Assembly: GCF_009856865.1 (NCBI RefSeq)
Contig: NZ_WVUD01000017.1
Span: 1 to 64,000 of the forward strand
DNA from: Solidesulfovibrio aerotolerans
Lineage (GTDB): Bacteria; Desulfobacterota; Desulfovibrionia; Desulfovibrionales; Desulfovibrionaceae
Direction: 5' to 3'
DNA: 64,000 nucleotides
Numbering within the stretch: the first letter of the stretch is position 1; each line of letters opens with the position of its first letter. Below the pieces are notes generated by a model. That model searched no databases and was not told the DNA's origin. It saw only the letters and a program-made list of their open reading frames with translations. Below, in pieces: positions 52,939 through 63,031 of this stretch. The position numbers were made by a program, and so were the translations under genes.

Positions 52939-55074
52939 TTATGCGGGAGCACCAGCCGCGCCGTCAGATGTCACGGGAAAAGCGACCTCAAAACGCAGGC
53001 CGCCGCCCGGCGGCCGGGACAGCACCATTTCGCCCTGAAGCTGGCGGGTGAGTTCCCGGACAAGGGTCAACCCCAGGCTCATCGTCTCGTCATAGGCAAA
53101 TTGCGGCGGCAATCCCCGCCCGTTATCCTCCACCCAGAAGCGGGCCAGGCCGTTTTCGCGCCGGCACCCCACCAGCAGCACCCCCGAGCCCGGCCCGGGA
53201 AAGGCGTGTTTGCAGGCGTTGGTCAACAGCTCACCCAACAGCAGGCCGCAGGGCACGGCCGTATCCAGCGGCAAATCAAAGGCCTCAAGGGCCAGGACAA
53301 GCCGCACCCGGACCGTTACGTCGGGGAAAATCGCCAGGACGCCGCGGACCAGGGTTTTTGCGTATTCGGCCATTTCAATGGTGGAAAAATCGCCGGAATT
53401 GTAGAGTTGCTGGTGGACCATGGCCATGGAGCGGATACGCAGATCCAGACGGCGCAGGCGATCCCGTTCGGCAGCATCTACGGCGTCCTCGGCCTGCAGC
53501 CCAATAAAGCTCAAAATGATCTGGAGATTGTTTTTGACCCGGTGATGGATCTCTTTGAGCAGGGTGGTTTTTTCCTCCAAGGCCTTTTCGCGGTCCGTGA
53601 CGTCGTCAAAGCGCAGGACCACGCCCTCGGCCCCGTTGGCGATCAGCGGGTAAAACAGCAGATCCATGAAATGGTCGCCGCCGCCCTGGGACAGGGCGAT
53701 CTTTTCCACGGTGATGGCCCGGCGCTCGCGCTGGGCCAGAGCCGCAGTTGGCGCATACTCGGCCAGAAACGGCAGGGATTCTGTGGATGAGCGCCCCAGC
53801 AGCGTAGCCTTGTCCAGCCCGAAAAGGGTTGCGGCGGCACCGTTGACATGGGTGACATGCCCGGCGCCGTCCAGCCCGATAATGGCCGAGGGCATGGACT
53901 CCAGGATGTTGGCCAGCATGGCGCGCATACTGGACAGGGCGGTCAGGGCCTGGGTCAATTCCTTCTGCCGGGTTTCCAACGCCTCGGCCATGGCGTTGAA
54001 ACTCTGGCCCAGGCGGCGCACTTCCAGACTGTCCTGGCTGGTCTCGGCCCTGGCGGACAGGTCGCCGCCGGCCAGACGCCCGGCGGCATCGGCCAGGGTG
54101 ACGATGCCGTGTACGATGGCCGCGCGGCCGGCAAACCGGGCAATCAGCAAGGCCAGGACCAGGGCCGCCAGGGCGGTCAGCAATTCCCGGCGCAACTGAA
54201 CATCGGCCTGCGCAAAAGCGTCCGCCCGGTTGCTGGCGACGAGGATGGTCATAAAGGGGGGCCGGTCCGGGGCCAGGCGCAGCCGGGCGTAACTGAACAG
54301 CCCTTCCTCGCCGCTGGGTCTGGCGTCGATAAAAACGCCCTCGTCGCTTGCGCCATTGGCGCATTGCGCCCAGATGTGGGGCTTTGCCAACTCGCCCAGG
54401 GGAAAGCGGGCATCCGGCGGGTAGGCGACCAAACGCCTGCCGCCGCGATCAAACAGGGTGACGCGGGCATGGGGCGGCAGTTCGAGCCCGGCCAGGAAGC
54501 GGTCATACCCCTCCAGATAATACGTCAGGCCGATGACACCGGGAAAGGTGGCCCCGTGCTGCTTGTCGGCCAGGGCGAAAGCCAGGATGGGTTTGCGCGT
54601 GGCCCGGCCGAAAAGGAATTCGCTCACCCCCAAACCGTGTCTGGCCATGGCCTCGTGGATATACGTCCGATCCGACATATCCACGCCCAGCATTTCGGGC
54701 AGGCCCGAAGCAACCACCCGACCGGTGGCATCGGTTAAAAAGACACCTGATAAGTCTGGGCGTTCACCGAGCAGTTCGGTAAACACTTGATTGATACCCG
54801 GCAGATCCCATTCCCGGACCACCTTGGTGTGGGACAGAGTGACCAGGACCGCCTGGGCCTGATTATCAACGCCCTGCTGGATGGCAACCAGGCTTCGGGT
54901 CAGATTGCGCAACGTCTCAAAGGCCTGGGCCTCGGCCTGCTGTCTGGCCGCAAGGCTCGACAGCACAATGACGACCATGGCCGGCAGAGCGGCCAAGAGG
55001 ACGATCCCGGTCAGGAGAACGGAGATGGGCCGGCCCAGAACCCATTGGCGCAGCGAGCGCGTGGGAATTCCCAT
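52939..55074 (-). CDS. Sensor histidine kinase with Cache, HAMP, PAS and HisKA_2-type domains
   Basis: A 711-residue membrane sensor kinase. It has a membrane helix (about residues 19-40), an extracytoplasmic double-Cache-like domain (about 45-290, including SGVFLTDATGRVVASGLP and DRTYIHEAMARHG), a second membrane helix (ELLTALAALVLALLIARFAG), HAMP, a coiled coil, a PAS domain (about 420-530) and a kinase core of the HisKA_2 class with EIHHRVKNNLQIILSFIGLQ. The ATPase domain has LLLGELLTNACKHAFPG and VEDNGRGLPP. No response regulator is adjacent. The start at 55074 has only AAAGAA upstream; frames reach further back, towards the catalase gene. The ligand is unknown. Confidence 0.85.
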   Translation of the reverse strand: MGIPTRSLRQWVLGRPISVLLTGIVLLAALPAMVVIVLSSLAARQQAEAQAFETLRNLTRSLVAIQQGVDNQAQAVLVTLSHTKVVREWDLPGINQVFTELLGERPDLSGVFLTDATGRVVASGLPEMLGVDMSDRTYIHEAMARHGLGVSEFLFGRATRKPILAFALADKQHGATFPGVIGLTYYLEGYDRFLAGLELPPHARVTLFDRGGRRLVAYPPDARFPLGELAKPHIWAQCANGASDEGVFIDARPSGEEGLFSYARLRLAPDRPPFMTILVASNRADAFAQADVQLRRELLTALAALVLALLIARFAGRAAIVHGIVTLADAAGRLAGGDLSARAETSQDSLEVRRLGQSFNAMAEALETRQKELTQALTALSSMRAMLANILESMPSAIIGLDGAGHVTHVNGAAATLFGLDKATLLGRSSTESLPFLAEYAPTAALAQRERRAITVEKIALSQGGGDHFMDLLFYPLIANGAEGVVLRFDDVTDREKALEEKTTLLKEIHHRVKNNLQIILSFIGLQAEDAVDAAERDRLRRLDLRIRSMAMVHQQLYNSGDFSTIEMAEYAKTLVRGVLAIFPDVTVRVRLVLALEAFDLPLDTAVPCGLLLGELLTNACKHAFPGPGSGVLLVGCRRENGLARFWVEDNGRGLPPQFAYDETMSLGLTLVRELTRQLQGEMVLSRPPGGGLRFEVAFPVTSDGAAGAPA

Positions 55075-55237
55075 TGTTTCTTTACACCGCGTTTGCCTCA
55101 AAATGTCCAGACGCCAGATGGCGCAGATTTCATGCACAACACCGTTGCCATACTCGTCAGAGTGCTCTACAGGCATGAGAATCCATAGCAGCCTGTAGCT
55201 GTCCGCAGGGCCACCGCCCCGGGCCAGGAGTTGTAGC

Positions 55238-56746
55238 ATGCCTGACAAAAAAACAATGACGACCGGCTTTGGCGCACCCATCGGCAACGACCTCAACACC
55301 GCAACCGCTGGCGGTCGCGGCCCGGCGCTCATGCAAGATGTGCATTTGCTGGAAAAAATGGCCCACTTTGACCGCGAGCGCATCCCTGAACGGGTGGTCC
55401 ACGCCAAGGGTGCCGGTGCCCACGGCGTTTTTGAGGTGACGGCTGACGTGACCCGCTACACCCGGGCCGCCTTTCTCTCCAAAATCGGCAAACGCACCGA
55501 GGTTTTTGCCCGTTTCTCCACAGTGGGCGGGGAACGCGGTTCAGCGGACTCGGCCCGCGACCCCCGGGGCTTTGCTCTCAAGTTTTATACCGAGGAAGGC
55601 AACTACGACCTCGTCGGCAATAACACCCCGGTGTTTTTCATCCGCGATCCGCTCAAATTCCCGGATTTCATCCACACCCAGAAGCGCAATCCCCAGACCA
55701 ACCTCAAAGACCCCAATATGTTCTGGGATTTTCTGTCACTTACGCCGGAATCCCTGCATCAGGTGCTCATCCTTTTCTCCGACCGGGGAACCCCGGCCAG
55801 CTACCGCACCATGAACGGCTTTAGCAGCCACACCTACAAGTGGTACAACGCCGCCGGCGAGTATTTCTGGGTGAAATACCACTTCAAGACCGACCAGAAG
55901 ATTAAAAACCTCACCCGCCAGGAGTCCGACCATCTGGCCGGCAGTGATCCCGACCACGCCACCCGCGACCTGTTTGACGCCATCGCCTCGGGCAACCCGC
56001 CCTCCTGGACGCTGGAAATGCAGATCATGACGCCGGAGCAGGCCAAGGACTACCGCTACGATATCTTCGACGTCACCAAGGTCTGGCCCCATGGCGACGT
56101 GCCGCCCCTGGTGATTGGCAAGATGACGCTGGATCGCAACCCGGTGAACTACTTCACCGAGGTGGAGCAGGCCGCCTTTAACCCCAGCAACTTCGTGCCC
56201 GGCATCGCGGCCTCGCCCGACAAGATGCTGCAAGGCCGGCTGTTCTCCTACCACGACACCCACCTGCACCGCCTTGGCCCCAACTACCAGCTCATCCCCA
56301 TAAACGCCCCCCGCTGTGCTGTCGCAACCAACTACCAGCGCGACGGGGCCATGCGCACCGACGACGGCGGCGGCTCCGGTCCCAACTACTGGCCCAACAG
56401 CTTCGGCGGCCCGGCCCCCGACGCCTCGACGCTGGAACCCGATTATCCCCTGGAAGGCGAAGCCGGCCGGTTCCCCTACAGCCACCCCAACGACGACTTC
56501 ATCCAGCCCGGCGAACTCTACCGCAAGGCCTTAAACGACATGGATCGCACCAACCTCGTCGGCAACATCGTCGGCCACCTCGGCGGGGCCATCCCCCGCA
56601 TCCAGAAGCGCCAGTGCGCCCTGTTCGCCAAGGCCGACCCGGAACTGGGCCAGCGCGTGGCCGCCGGTCTGGGCCTGGACGCAAGCGAGATCAACCGTCT
56701 GGCCGCCATGACCGCTGACGAACGCGCCGCAGCCACGGCCAGTTAG
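55238..56746 (+). CDS. katA: Monofunctional haem catalase
   Basis: Decomposes hydrogen peroxide. The 502-residue protein is a small-subunit clade catalase: catalytic His in [12 protein letters not shown] (about residue 54), an Asn-containing [14 protein letters not shown], and haem-ligand Tyr in [21 protein letters not shown]. All expected residues are present. CAGGAG lies upstream of the ATG. It is divergent from the Cache-domain histidine kinase across a 163-bp spacer, which could be a stress-sensing arrangement. Together with rubrerythrin and the periplasmic peroxiredoxin it shows substantial oxygen defence. Confidence 0.96.
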   Translation: MPDKKTMTTGFGAPIGNDLNTATAGGRGPALMQDVHLLEKMAHFDRERIPERVVHAKGAGAHGVFEVTADVTRYTRAAFLSKIGKRTEVFARFSTVGGERGSADSARDPRGFALKFYTEEGNYDLVGNNTPVFFIRDPLKFPDFIHTQKRNPQTNLKDPNMFWDFLSLTPESLHQVLILFSDRGTPASYRTMNGFSSHTYKWYNAAGEYFWVKYHFKTDQKIKNLTRQESDHLAGSDPDHATRDLFDAIASGNPPSWTLEMQIMTPEQAKDYRYDIFDVTKVWPHGDVPPLVIGKMTLDRNPVNYFTEVEQAAFNPSNFVPGIAASPDKMLQGRLFSYHDTHLHRLGPNYQLIPINAPRCAVATNYQRDGAMRTDDGGGSGPNYWPNSFGGPAPDASTLEPDYPLEGEAGRFPYSHPNDDFIQPGELYRKALNDMDRTNLVGNIVGHLGGAIPRIQKRQCALFAKADPELGQRVAAGLGLDASEINRLAAMTADERAAATAS

Positions 56747-56933
56747 GCAGAAAAATGTGGAGCGCCTGCGGCGGCCAAAGGGCGTGTCGGCCTGCAATCC
56801 CACCAGGAAGGGGCGACGAACGCCCCGGCCTGTGGGCACAGCAGAAGCTGTGCACGGCGCAGGGCCAGAGATCCTCGGCCAGATGACGAGCGCCTTGGCC
56901 TGTGTGGCGCAGCAGAGACCTGTACAACGCAAA

Positions 56934-56961
56934 ACCGGCAGCCACGCCCGTGGCTGCCGGT
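56934..56961 (-). terminator. Terminator-like hairpin downstream of the Pit gene
   Basis: A perfect 12-bp stem (ACCGGCAGCCAC with GTGGCTGCCGGT) closes a 4-base loop. On the minus strand it runs into TTTTGCG, so it could end transcripts coming from the Pit gene. Confidence 0.6.
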
Positions 56962-56984
56962 CACTCCAGCCGGTTGGGGATGCC

Positions 56985-57184
56985 ACCGGGACGCATCCCG
57001 GAGGCCGTCGAAGCAGCGGTTGTTTCCGTCAAGCCCAAACGTCGGCTATCGCAGGCCACACCCGCCCACATCACCAGCCAACGCCATAACCCCTTAAAAA
57101 ACCTCTTCTATCAAGGGGGTCCGGGGGGGATTATCCCCCCCGGCCGCCGGAGGCTCTTCCTCTTTCTCTTCCGGCTTCTCCCAG
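56985..57184 (-). repeat. 3'-end composite repeat, copy H (after the Pit gene)
   Basis: On the minus strand directly after the Pit stop it shows an AG-rich tract (GGAAGAGAAAGAGGAAGAG), GCCTCCGGCGGCC, the GGGGGGG/CCCCCCC core, GGACCCCC, then TTGATAGAAGAGGTTTTTTA. It continues to a distal block (CAACCGCTGCTTCGAC) and a GGGATGCGTCCC hairpin near 56987-57001. Confidence 0.7.
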
Positions 57185-58195
57185 CTACACGGCAATGCCG
57201 GTCACGGCCAGCAGCCAGTAGCACAGGGCCGCCATGGAGGCTGCGGCCGGGATGGTCAGCACCCAGGCCACCACCAGCCGGCCGGCCACGCCCCAGCGCA
57301 CGGCGGAGAGCCGTTTGGAGGCACCGACGCCGATGACCGTGGTGGAGATGATGTGGGTGGTGGAGATGGGCGCGCCCAGAAACGAGGCTCCGCTAATCAC
57401 CGCCGCGGCTGCGGTTTCGGCGGCAAACCCGTGGATAGGCTCAAGCTTGAAGATCTTATGCCCCATGGTCTTAACGATCTTCCAGCCGCCCGAGGCCGTG
57501 CCGATGCCCATGGCCAGGGCGCAGGACAGCTTGACCCAGAACGGCACCGTCATTTCCGGGATCTGGTGGAAGGAAAAAAGCGCCAACGTGATGATGCCCA
57601 TGGTTTTCTGGGCGTCATTTAAGCCATGACTGGTGGCCATGAAGGCCGAAGACACGATCTGCAACTTTTTAAACAGGAAATTGACCCGTCCCGGGGTGCT
57701 TTTGACCACCAGCCAGGACAGGAGCACCATCAACAGATAGCCCGAGACAAAACCGACCAGGGGAGACAGCAAAAGCGGAATCAGCACCTTGGTGGTGATC
57801 GAGCCGTAGCTCGGGGCCGACCAGCCGCCAAAGGCGATGCCCGCGCCAATAAGCCCCCCGATCAGCGCGTGGGACGAGGACGACGGCAGCCCGAAATACC
57901 AGGTCAGCAGATTCCAAAAGATGGCCCCCAAAAGCGCGGCCATGACCAATCCCTGGCTGCCCGCCACCAGTTCCGGCCGCACGATGCCGCTGCCGATGGT
58001 ATGGGCGACTGAGGTGCCCAAAAACGCGCCGAACAGGTTGAGCACCCCGGCCATGACCACGGCGGTTACGGGCGAAAGCACCTTGGTGGAGACGATGGTG
58101 GCGATGGCGTTGGCGCTGTCGTGGGCTCCGTTGGTGAAATCAAAGACCAGGGCAACGACCACCACGGCGATGAGCAGGATGGGCAGATCAGGCAT
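57185..58195 (-). CDS. pit: Low-affinity inorganic phosphate transporter (Pit family)
   Basis: Moves phosphate, probably as a metal-phosphate complex or with a cation, across the inner membrane. The 336-residue protein has about ten membrane segments in two inverted halves marked by FDFTNGAHDSANAIATIVST near the N-terminus and MATSHGLNDAQKTMGIIT plus GAPISTTHIISTTVIG in the second half. Its start overlaps the end of the DUF47 gene by 8 bp, so the two are co-translated. This DUF47-Pit pairing is common and indicates phosphate uptake controlled by the PhoU-like protein. A 3'-end repeat follows the stop. Confidence 0.92.
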   Translation of the reverse strand: MPDLPILLIAVVVVALVFDFTNGAHDSANAIATIVSTKVLSPVTAVVMAGVLNLFGAFLGTSVAHTIGSGIVRPELVAGSQGLVMAALLGAIFWNLLTWYFGLPSSSSHALIGGLIGAGIAFGGWSAPSYGSITTKVLIPLLLSPLVGFVSGYLLMVLLSWLVVKSTPGRVNFLFKKLQIVSSAFMATSHGLNDAQKTMGIITLALFSFHQIPEMTVPFWVKLSCALAMGIGTASGGWKIVKTMGHKIFKLEPIHGFAAETAAAAVISGASFLGAPISTTHIISTTVIGVGASKRLSAVRWGVAGRLVVAWVLTIPAAASMAALCYWLLAVTGIAV

Positions 58196-58823
58196 TTTTG
58201 AGCACCACGCCTTCCAGGACGTCGGACAAGGCTTCGGTGCGGTCCACCGCCGCCTCGATGCGGTCAAAAATATGCTTCCATTTGACGATGCCGAGGATGG
58301 CCGCATAGTCGGCAGTCTCATCGCCGCCGTCGTAGAGCTCGCCGATGCCGACCATAAGCAGGGTTTCGCACTCGTGCTTGAGATTCTCGACTTTGTGAAA
58401 GCTCTCCTCGGAATGCTTTTTGGCGCTCATCTGGCCGAGCACGTGGCCCAGTTCCTCGATCATGGCCCGCATGTTGGCAACAATGCGCCGGGCCGGATAG
58501 CGGATGCGGTCAAAACCGAACAGTCCGATGCGCGAGGCAATGGCTTTGATGAGGTTGAGAATGTCTTCCTGGGTCAGGTTGATCTGGTGGATGTCTTCCC
58601 GGTCAATGGGCGTGATAAACGTCAGGGAGAGTTCCTTGGCAATGCGTCGGCTGATGGCGTTGCCTTCGGACTCGATGATGTTGATGCGCTTGCAGCGCTC
58701 CTCGACATCATCAAAGGTCGTAAAGAGCTCGTCCAAAATGACGGCGGCTTTGACCAGTTTGCGGTGCTGCTCCTTGAACAGATCGTAGAATTTGACCGAT
58801 CTGGGAAAGAGACTGAAACCCAT
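58188..58823 (-). CDS. DUF47/PhoU-like regulator of the Pit transporter
   Basis: A 211-residue helical cytoplasmic protein of the DUF47 (PhoU-like) family: FYDLFKEQHRKLVKAAVILDELF, a segment rich in acidic and His residues, and ITPIDREDIHQINLTQEDILNL, which is characteristic of this family. It is the first gene of the operon and overlaps pit by 8 bp, so it is likely the dedicated modulator of that transporter. CGGAGC precedes the ATG at 58823. A second, divergent paralogue lies at 52217-52894. Confidence 0.88.
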   Translation of the reverse strand: MGFSLFPRSVKFYDLFKEQHRKLVKAAVILDELFTTFDDVEERCKRINIIESEGNAISRRIAKELSLTFITPIDREDIHQINLTQEDILNLIKAIASRIGLFGFDRIRYPARRIVANMRAMIEELGHVLGQMSAKKHSEESFHKVENLKHECETLLMVGIGELYDGGDETADYAAILGIVKWKHIFDRIEAAVDRTEALSDVLEGVVLKNA

Positions 58824-58888
58824 GCGTTGCTCCGCTGGTTAAGGATTTGTCCGAAACAAAAGACGGCTAAGGCCCGGTCCGATGTGTC

Positions 58889-60559
58889 CTAGGCTTGGGG
58901 CAGGCGCACCACCCGGGTGGCGCCATCGAGAAAGGCCTTGCCGCCGGCCGCAGCCAGTTCCGCATCCGGCAGGATCAGCCCCAGACTGGCCGGTCCCTGA
59001 AACCGAACGAGCACGTCGCCCTCTTCCCGGGTCAGGCTGATGGCGATGGACACGGCGTCGGGGGTCTGGGCCAGGACGGCGGCAAAAAACCGGACGAGCA
59101 CGTCGTAGGCCGCCCCCACCCCCACCGGGCCATCGGGCGCGTCAATGAGCCGGGCTGTCACACCCTTGGCCCGCAGGATCGGGACGCTCCCGGCCAGGGC
59201 CTGTTTGAGGGCGGCCAGGGCATCGGTGGCCGGAGCCTTGGCTTTGGCTGCGGCAAAGCGGTCCCGGGCCGCAGTGAGCAATTCATCGATGACCGTTTTC
59301 ATGGCCCCGGCCGAACGCACCACCACATCCAGGGCCGCACCGGCTCCGGCGACATCGGGCGGCGTGGCCGCGAGCTGGTCCCGGGCCGTCTCGCCAAAGC
59401 CCAGCACCTTGGTCAGGGGCGTGCGCAGGTTGTGGGAGGCGTCGATGACGAAATCGCGAAAAATGTGGTCCATGGCCGCCGCTTCGGTGACATCGTGGAA
59501 GGTGACGATGCTCCCGCGACCCTGCCCGGCCCCGGACACCGGCGCGGCCGTCACTTCCACCACCCGGGCGCTTGGCAGCTCGAACCGGCCGATGCGCCGG
59601 GCGGCCGCCTGCCGGCCGTCGTCACCGGACAAAGCCCGGTCCACGCACAGCGGCGCCCCGGCTTCGAGGAGCGTGCGGCCCACCGGGTCGGCAATTTTGG
59701 GAAACATCTCCCGAAAAGCCCGGTTGGCTCCCACGATGCGTCCGCTCGCGTCCAGGATGGCCAGCCCTTCGGCCATGCCCTCGAAAATGGTTTCCTGGCG
59801 CTGCCGGCGCTCCTCGATCTCGCCCACATGGGAACCGATGCGCGCGGCCAGGGTGTTTAAGGCCTCGGCCAGCGGCGCAAAATCCGTGGCCGGCACGATA
59901 TGGATGCGTTGGTCGAAATGCCCGTTGCCGATGGCCGCAGCCACCTGGGAAAACTCCCGGATGGAGCCGGACATGCGCCGGGCCAGGAGATAGGCGGCCA
60001 GTCCGCCGGCGACAAAGATCAGGGCCAAAACGCCCAGCAGCGTCTCGCGCCCCCGGCCGATCTCGCCGCGTAGGGCCGATACCGGCAGGGCCAGACGCAC
60101 GATGCCGGCCGGTACGGTGGCTGTCGCGGGCAGGGCCTTGGCCACGTAGAGCATGTCCCGGCCGAGTGTGCGGCTGAGGCGCAGATCCTGGCCGAGCTCT
60201 CCCTGGCGGGCCGCCCGCACTTCAGGCCGGTCGGCGTGGTTTTCCATGTCCGGGACGCCTGATTCCCCGACCTCGGAATCGGCCGCCACCCGGCCGTCCA
60301 CGATGTAGGTCAGGCGAAAGCCCAGATGCGGTCCCAGGCCGTCCACGTAGGCGGCCAGGGTGTCGCCCGCCCCGAACGGGGGGTGGGCGCGCAGCAGATA
60401 GGCGGCCAGATCCAGAGAATGCCTGGCCCGGACCTCGGCCTCGGCCAACACGGCCCGCTCGGCCTGGCCCGTGGCAAACAAAAAGACCGCACTAAGCACA
60501 AGGAGGAAAAAGCCCCAGGTCCAGAGGAGATAATTGAGAGTGATGGAACGCCTGGGCAT
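58889..60559 (-). CDS. PhoR-like sensor histidine kinase with a degenerate ATPase domain
   Basis: A 556-residue membrane protein. It has an N-terminal membrane helix (about residues 9-30), an extracytoplasmic sensor region (30-170), a second membrane helix (LLGVLALIFVAGGLAAYLLA), HAMP, a PAS domain (about 260-365) and a HisKA domain with phosphoacceptor VIDASHNLRTPLTKVLGF (His at about 378). The C-terminal part is short and I cannot find the N box, DxGxG or GxGLG motifs; it reads instead DVLVRFFAAVLAQTPDA...VLVRFQGPASLGLILP. So ATP binding is doubtful. It lies 65 bp downstream of the DUF47-Pit operon start and on the same strand, and may sense phosphate. GGAGGGG precedes the ATG. Confidence 0.75.
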   Translation of the reverse strand: MPRRSITLNYLLWTWGFFLLVLSAVFLFATGQAERAVLAEAEVRARHSLDLAAYLLRAHPPFGAGDTLAAYVDGLGPHLGFRLTYIVDGRVAADSEVGESGVPDMENHADRPEVRAARQGELGQDLRLSRTLGRDMLYVAKALPATATVPAGIVRLALPVSALRGEIGRGRETLLGVLALIFVAGGLAAYLLARRMSGSIREFSQVAAAIGNGHFDQRIHIVPATDFAPLAEALNTLAARIGSHVGEIEERRQRQETIFEGMAEGLAILDASGRIVGANRAFREMFPKIADPVGRTLLEAGAPLCVDRALSGDDGRQAAARRIGRFELPSARVVEVTAAPVSGAGQGRGSIVTFHDVTEAAAMDHIFRDFVIDASHNLRTPLTKVLGFGETARDQLAATPPDVAGAGAALDVVVRSAGAMKTVIDELLTAARDRFAAAKAKAPATDALAALKQALAGSVPILRAKGVTARLIDAPDGPVGVGAAYDVLVRFFAAVLAQTPDAVSIAISLTREEGDVLVRFQGPASLGLILPDAELAAAGGKAFLDGATRVVRLPQA

Positions 60560-60908
60560 GGCCCCTCCGTATGTGGCGAAACCGAGACGATTGCGCGTCG
60601 ATTTCGTGACGCGCAAGGTATAGGCGGCAAGCGGCCCGGGAGCAAGCCCGGAATGGCAGCCCGGATTGGCAGAGTCCGGCTGGCGGCGTGCTGCCGGGGC
60701 TGCGGTCCGAAGCCCCGGGGAGCCAAGCCGCTGTTGCGGCAATGGGCGATCCGCACGCAGGGGTTTGAGAGGAAGCCGCCAAGCGCCTCTTGCCGCGCCA
60801 AGGACCGGGGGTGTGGCACGGACTGCGGTTAAAGTGCCTGGGTTGTTGCCAGTGGATGCGAAAAAGCCTAAAGGAAATCATCCTCGATCTTTTACCTTGG
60901 AGCTGCCC
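60560..60908. other. 349-bp divergent spacer
   Basis: It lies between the PhoR-like gene and the lipoprotein gene. It is GC-rich, with several short inverted repeats around 60660-60720. No promoter boxes or coding signs are strong enough to call. Confidence 0.4.
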
Positions 60909-61328
60909 ATGTACCGATTTCACCTTTTCGGCTCAATCATACTCCTTGTTGTTGTCCTGTCTGGCTGCAACGGTCTCGTTGCCATCGGGCAGCAGGACAT
61001 CTCCGGCACACCGACCCAGTACGCCCAGGTCAACAAAGAACCCAATCCGACCCTGGTCGGTTGTTACATCCGCAGCCGCCCCGGCGAATTCAACAGACCC
61101 AATAAATACGAATATTGCCTGACAAAGACGCCCGGCGGCTACGCCGTTTACTATTATATGGTCGACGGCAAGACTTACAGAACGTTTAAGGATTGGAGTC
61201 CCGCAGTCATTAACGGCGACTGCATGACGGTGGAATACGACGGAGCGACCTACTGCGCCCAAAACGGCGAAGTCTGGCAGAGCACCACCGGCGGCAGCGA
61301 CAAGCATCGCATGTTGCCGATGCAGTAA
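60909..61328 (+). CDS. Hypothetical lipoprotein, 139 aa
   Basis: No family is recognised. The N-terminus is a lipoprotein signal ([20 protein letters not shown], lipid-attached Cys20). The mature part is about 120 residues, polar and tyrosine-rich, with four further cysteines ([31 protein letters not shown]) that may form two disulfides, and a compact beta-rich look. It is probably an envelope protein of small size. GGAG precedes the ATG. It is monocistronic with a hairpin after the stop. Confidence 0.7.
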   Translation: MYRFHLFGSIILLVVVLSGCNGLVAIGQQDISGTPTQYAQVNKEPNPTLVGCYIRSRPGEFNRPNKYEYCLTKTPGGYAVYYYMVDGKTYRTFKDWSPAVINGDCMTVEYDGATYCAQNGEVWQSTTGGSDKHRMLPMQ

Positions 61329-61333
61329 CACGT

Positions 61334-61368
61334 CCCATTGCGCCGGCGCGCCGGACCGGCGCAATGGG
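61334..61368 (+). terminator. Hairpin after the lipoprotein gene
   Basis: A perfect 13-bp stem (CCCATTGCGCCGG at 61334-61346 with 61356-61368) has a 9-base loop. It lacks a T-run. Confidence 0.6.
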
Positions 61369-61455
61369 CGTGGCGACGGTCAACGCAACGCATCCCAGGA
61401 CACCGGGCGCGCAACCGCCCGACCCTGGCCCCAGGATTGCAGCAAGGAGAACGGC

Positions 61456-63000
61456 ATGTTCGGACACATGGCGGGCTGGTTGGCGGTTGTCGCCGCATCC
61501 CTGGCCGCAGCAGCGGCGGGTGGCTGGTTTTTTGAGGCACGAGGGATGCTGGGCGGGCTGGTCGGGGGGGTGCTCCCGGCGGCGGCGGCCCTGGCGGCAA
61601 TCCTTTGGGCCGAGGCCGGGAAACGGCGGCAACACGAGGCCGTGGCCCAGGCCCTGGCCGACGTGGCCGCCGGACGCCCACCCTCGCCGCTGGGCCTGCC
61701 CCCGGCCCTGGCGGAGCAACTGGCCGGGCTGGCCGATGACCAGCGCACCACCCATGGCTTTCTCTTGGGCATCACCCAAGGCCTGCCCATTCCCTATCTG
61801 CTGGTCGATCCCGACGAGCGGGTGCTGTTCACCAACCAGGCCACCCTGGACATGCTGGAAATCGACGGGGCACCGAAGCGTCAGCTCGGCCGCACCCTGG
61901 CCGAAGTCTTTTACAACGACCCCAGCCGGGCCACTGCCGTGGGCAAGGCCATGCATCAGGGCCAGGTGTTTACCAACCTGGAAGTGACCATCACCGGCCA
62001 CCGGGGCGGTCGGCGCGACGTGCTGGCCAATGTTTTCGCCCTGCGCGACGCCGCCGGGGCCACCATCGGCGGCCTGTGCCTGTACCTGGACATGACCGAA
62101 CTCAAAGCCAAGGAAGCGGCCATCACCCACCAACACGCCTGCGCCGCCACCCTGGCCCGCCAGGCCGGCGGACTGGCGGCGGATCTGGCCGATGCTGCAA
62201 CGATCCTGGCCGATCAGGTGAGTCAGGCCAGCCACGCCGCGAACAACCAACAGCAGCGCATGGGGCATGTGGCCGATTCCATCACCCGCCTGGGCCATGA
62301 CGCCCGGGAGATCGCTGACGCCGCCCACAACACGGAGGGCGTGGCCCAAAAAACCCGCGACCGGGCGGCCGGAGCCGCCGACACCATGAACCAGGTGCTC
62401 GCCGGCATGGCCGAACTCTCGACCAAGGCCGCCTCCCTGGGCGAACACATGGAGACCCTGTCTGCCCAGGCCCTGGAAGTGGGCGGCATCCTGGGCGTTA
62501 TCTCCGACATTGCCGACCAGACCAATCTGCTGGCCCTCAATGCCGCCATTGAGGCGGCCCGGGCCGGCGAATCGGGCCGGGGATTCGCGGTTGTGGCCGA
62601 TGAAGTGCGCAAGCTGGCCGAAAAGACCATGGCCGCCACCCGCGAGGTGGAACGCAACGTCACCGCCATCCGCCACAGCGCCGAAACCAACCGTCAGGCC
62701 ACCGGCGAAGCCGTGGCCCTGGTCACCCGGGCCACGGAAACCACGGGCGCTGCCGGGGCCGCCCTGGACGCCATTTTGGCCCTGGCCGGTGAAACCTCGG
62801 CCCACGTGCGCACCATCGCCCAAACCGCTGCCGACCAGACCGTGGCCGGCGACAAGGCAGCCCAGGCCGGAGCCGACATTGCCAAGGACGTGTCCGAAAC
62901 ATCGCTGGCCATGGCGGAATCGGCCGCTGCCGTGACCGAGCTTTCCCGGGTGGCCGACGACTTAAACGCCCTGTTCACCAGTTCCGACCGCTGCGGATGA
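61456..63000 (+). CDS. PAS-domain methyl-accepting chemotaxis protein
   Basis: A 514-residue chemoreceptor. Two closely spaced N-terminal hydrophobic segments (about residues 5-50) anchor it without a periplasmic domain. A PAS domain (about 110-215, [23 protein letters not shown]) follows, so it senses an internal signal such as redox, oxygen or a metabolite. The signalling domain has the hairpin tip [20 protein letters not shown]. No HAMP domain is evident. The C-terminal coiled coil is short compared with Cache-type receptors. AAGGAGAACG precedes the ATG. It is possibly co-transcribed with the small downstream gene. Confidence 0.88.
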   Translation: MFGHMAGWLAVVAASLAAAAAGGWFFEARGMLGGLVGGVLPAAAALAAILWAEAGKRRQHEAVAQALADVAAGRPPSPLGLPPALAEQLAGLADDQRTTHGFLLGITQGLPIPYLLVDPDERVLFTNQATLDMLEIDGAPKRQLGRTLAEVFYNDPSRATAVGKAMHQGQVFTNLEVTITGHRGGRRDVLANVFALRDAAGATIGGLCLYLDMTELKAKEAAITHQHACAATLARQAGGLAADLADAATILADQVSQASHAANNQQQRMGHVADSITRLGHDAREIADAAHNTEGVAQKTRDRAAGAADTMNQVLAGMAELSTKAASLGEHMETLSAQALEVGGILGVISDIADQTNLLALNAAIEAARAGESGRGFAVVADEVRKLAEKTMAATREVERNVTAIRHSAETNRQATGEAVALVTRATETTGAAGAALDAILALAGETSAHVRTIAQTAADQTVAGDKAAQAGADIAKDVSETSLAMAESAAAVTELSRVADDLNALFTSSDRCG

Positions 63001-63031
63001 CAGCCGCCGCCTTTGCGGCTATAGGCTGCGC

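Larger units (their letters stand above)
56747..57184. other. 438-bp convergent spacer between catalase and Pit genes
   Basis: No gene is supported. Contents are the hairpin at 56934-56961 and the 3'-end repeat belonging to the Pit gene at its right end, with its distal module from about 56985. The left 180 bp show GC-rich imperfect repeats only. Confidence 0.5.

Noticed and set aside
61210-62823. 537-codon minus-strand open frame opposite the lipoprotein and PAS chemoreceptor genes
   Set aside because: The plus strand encodes a clear signalling domain with the conserved hairpin tip; the reverse frame has no recognisable motif.
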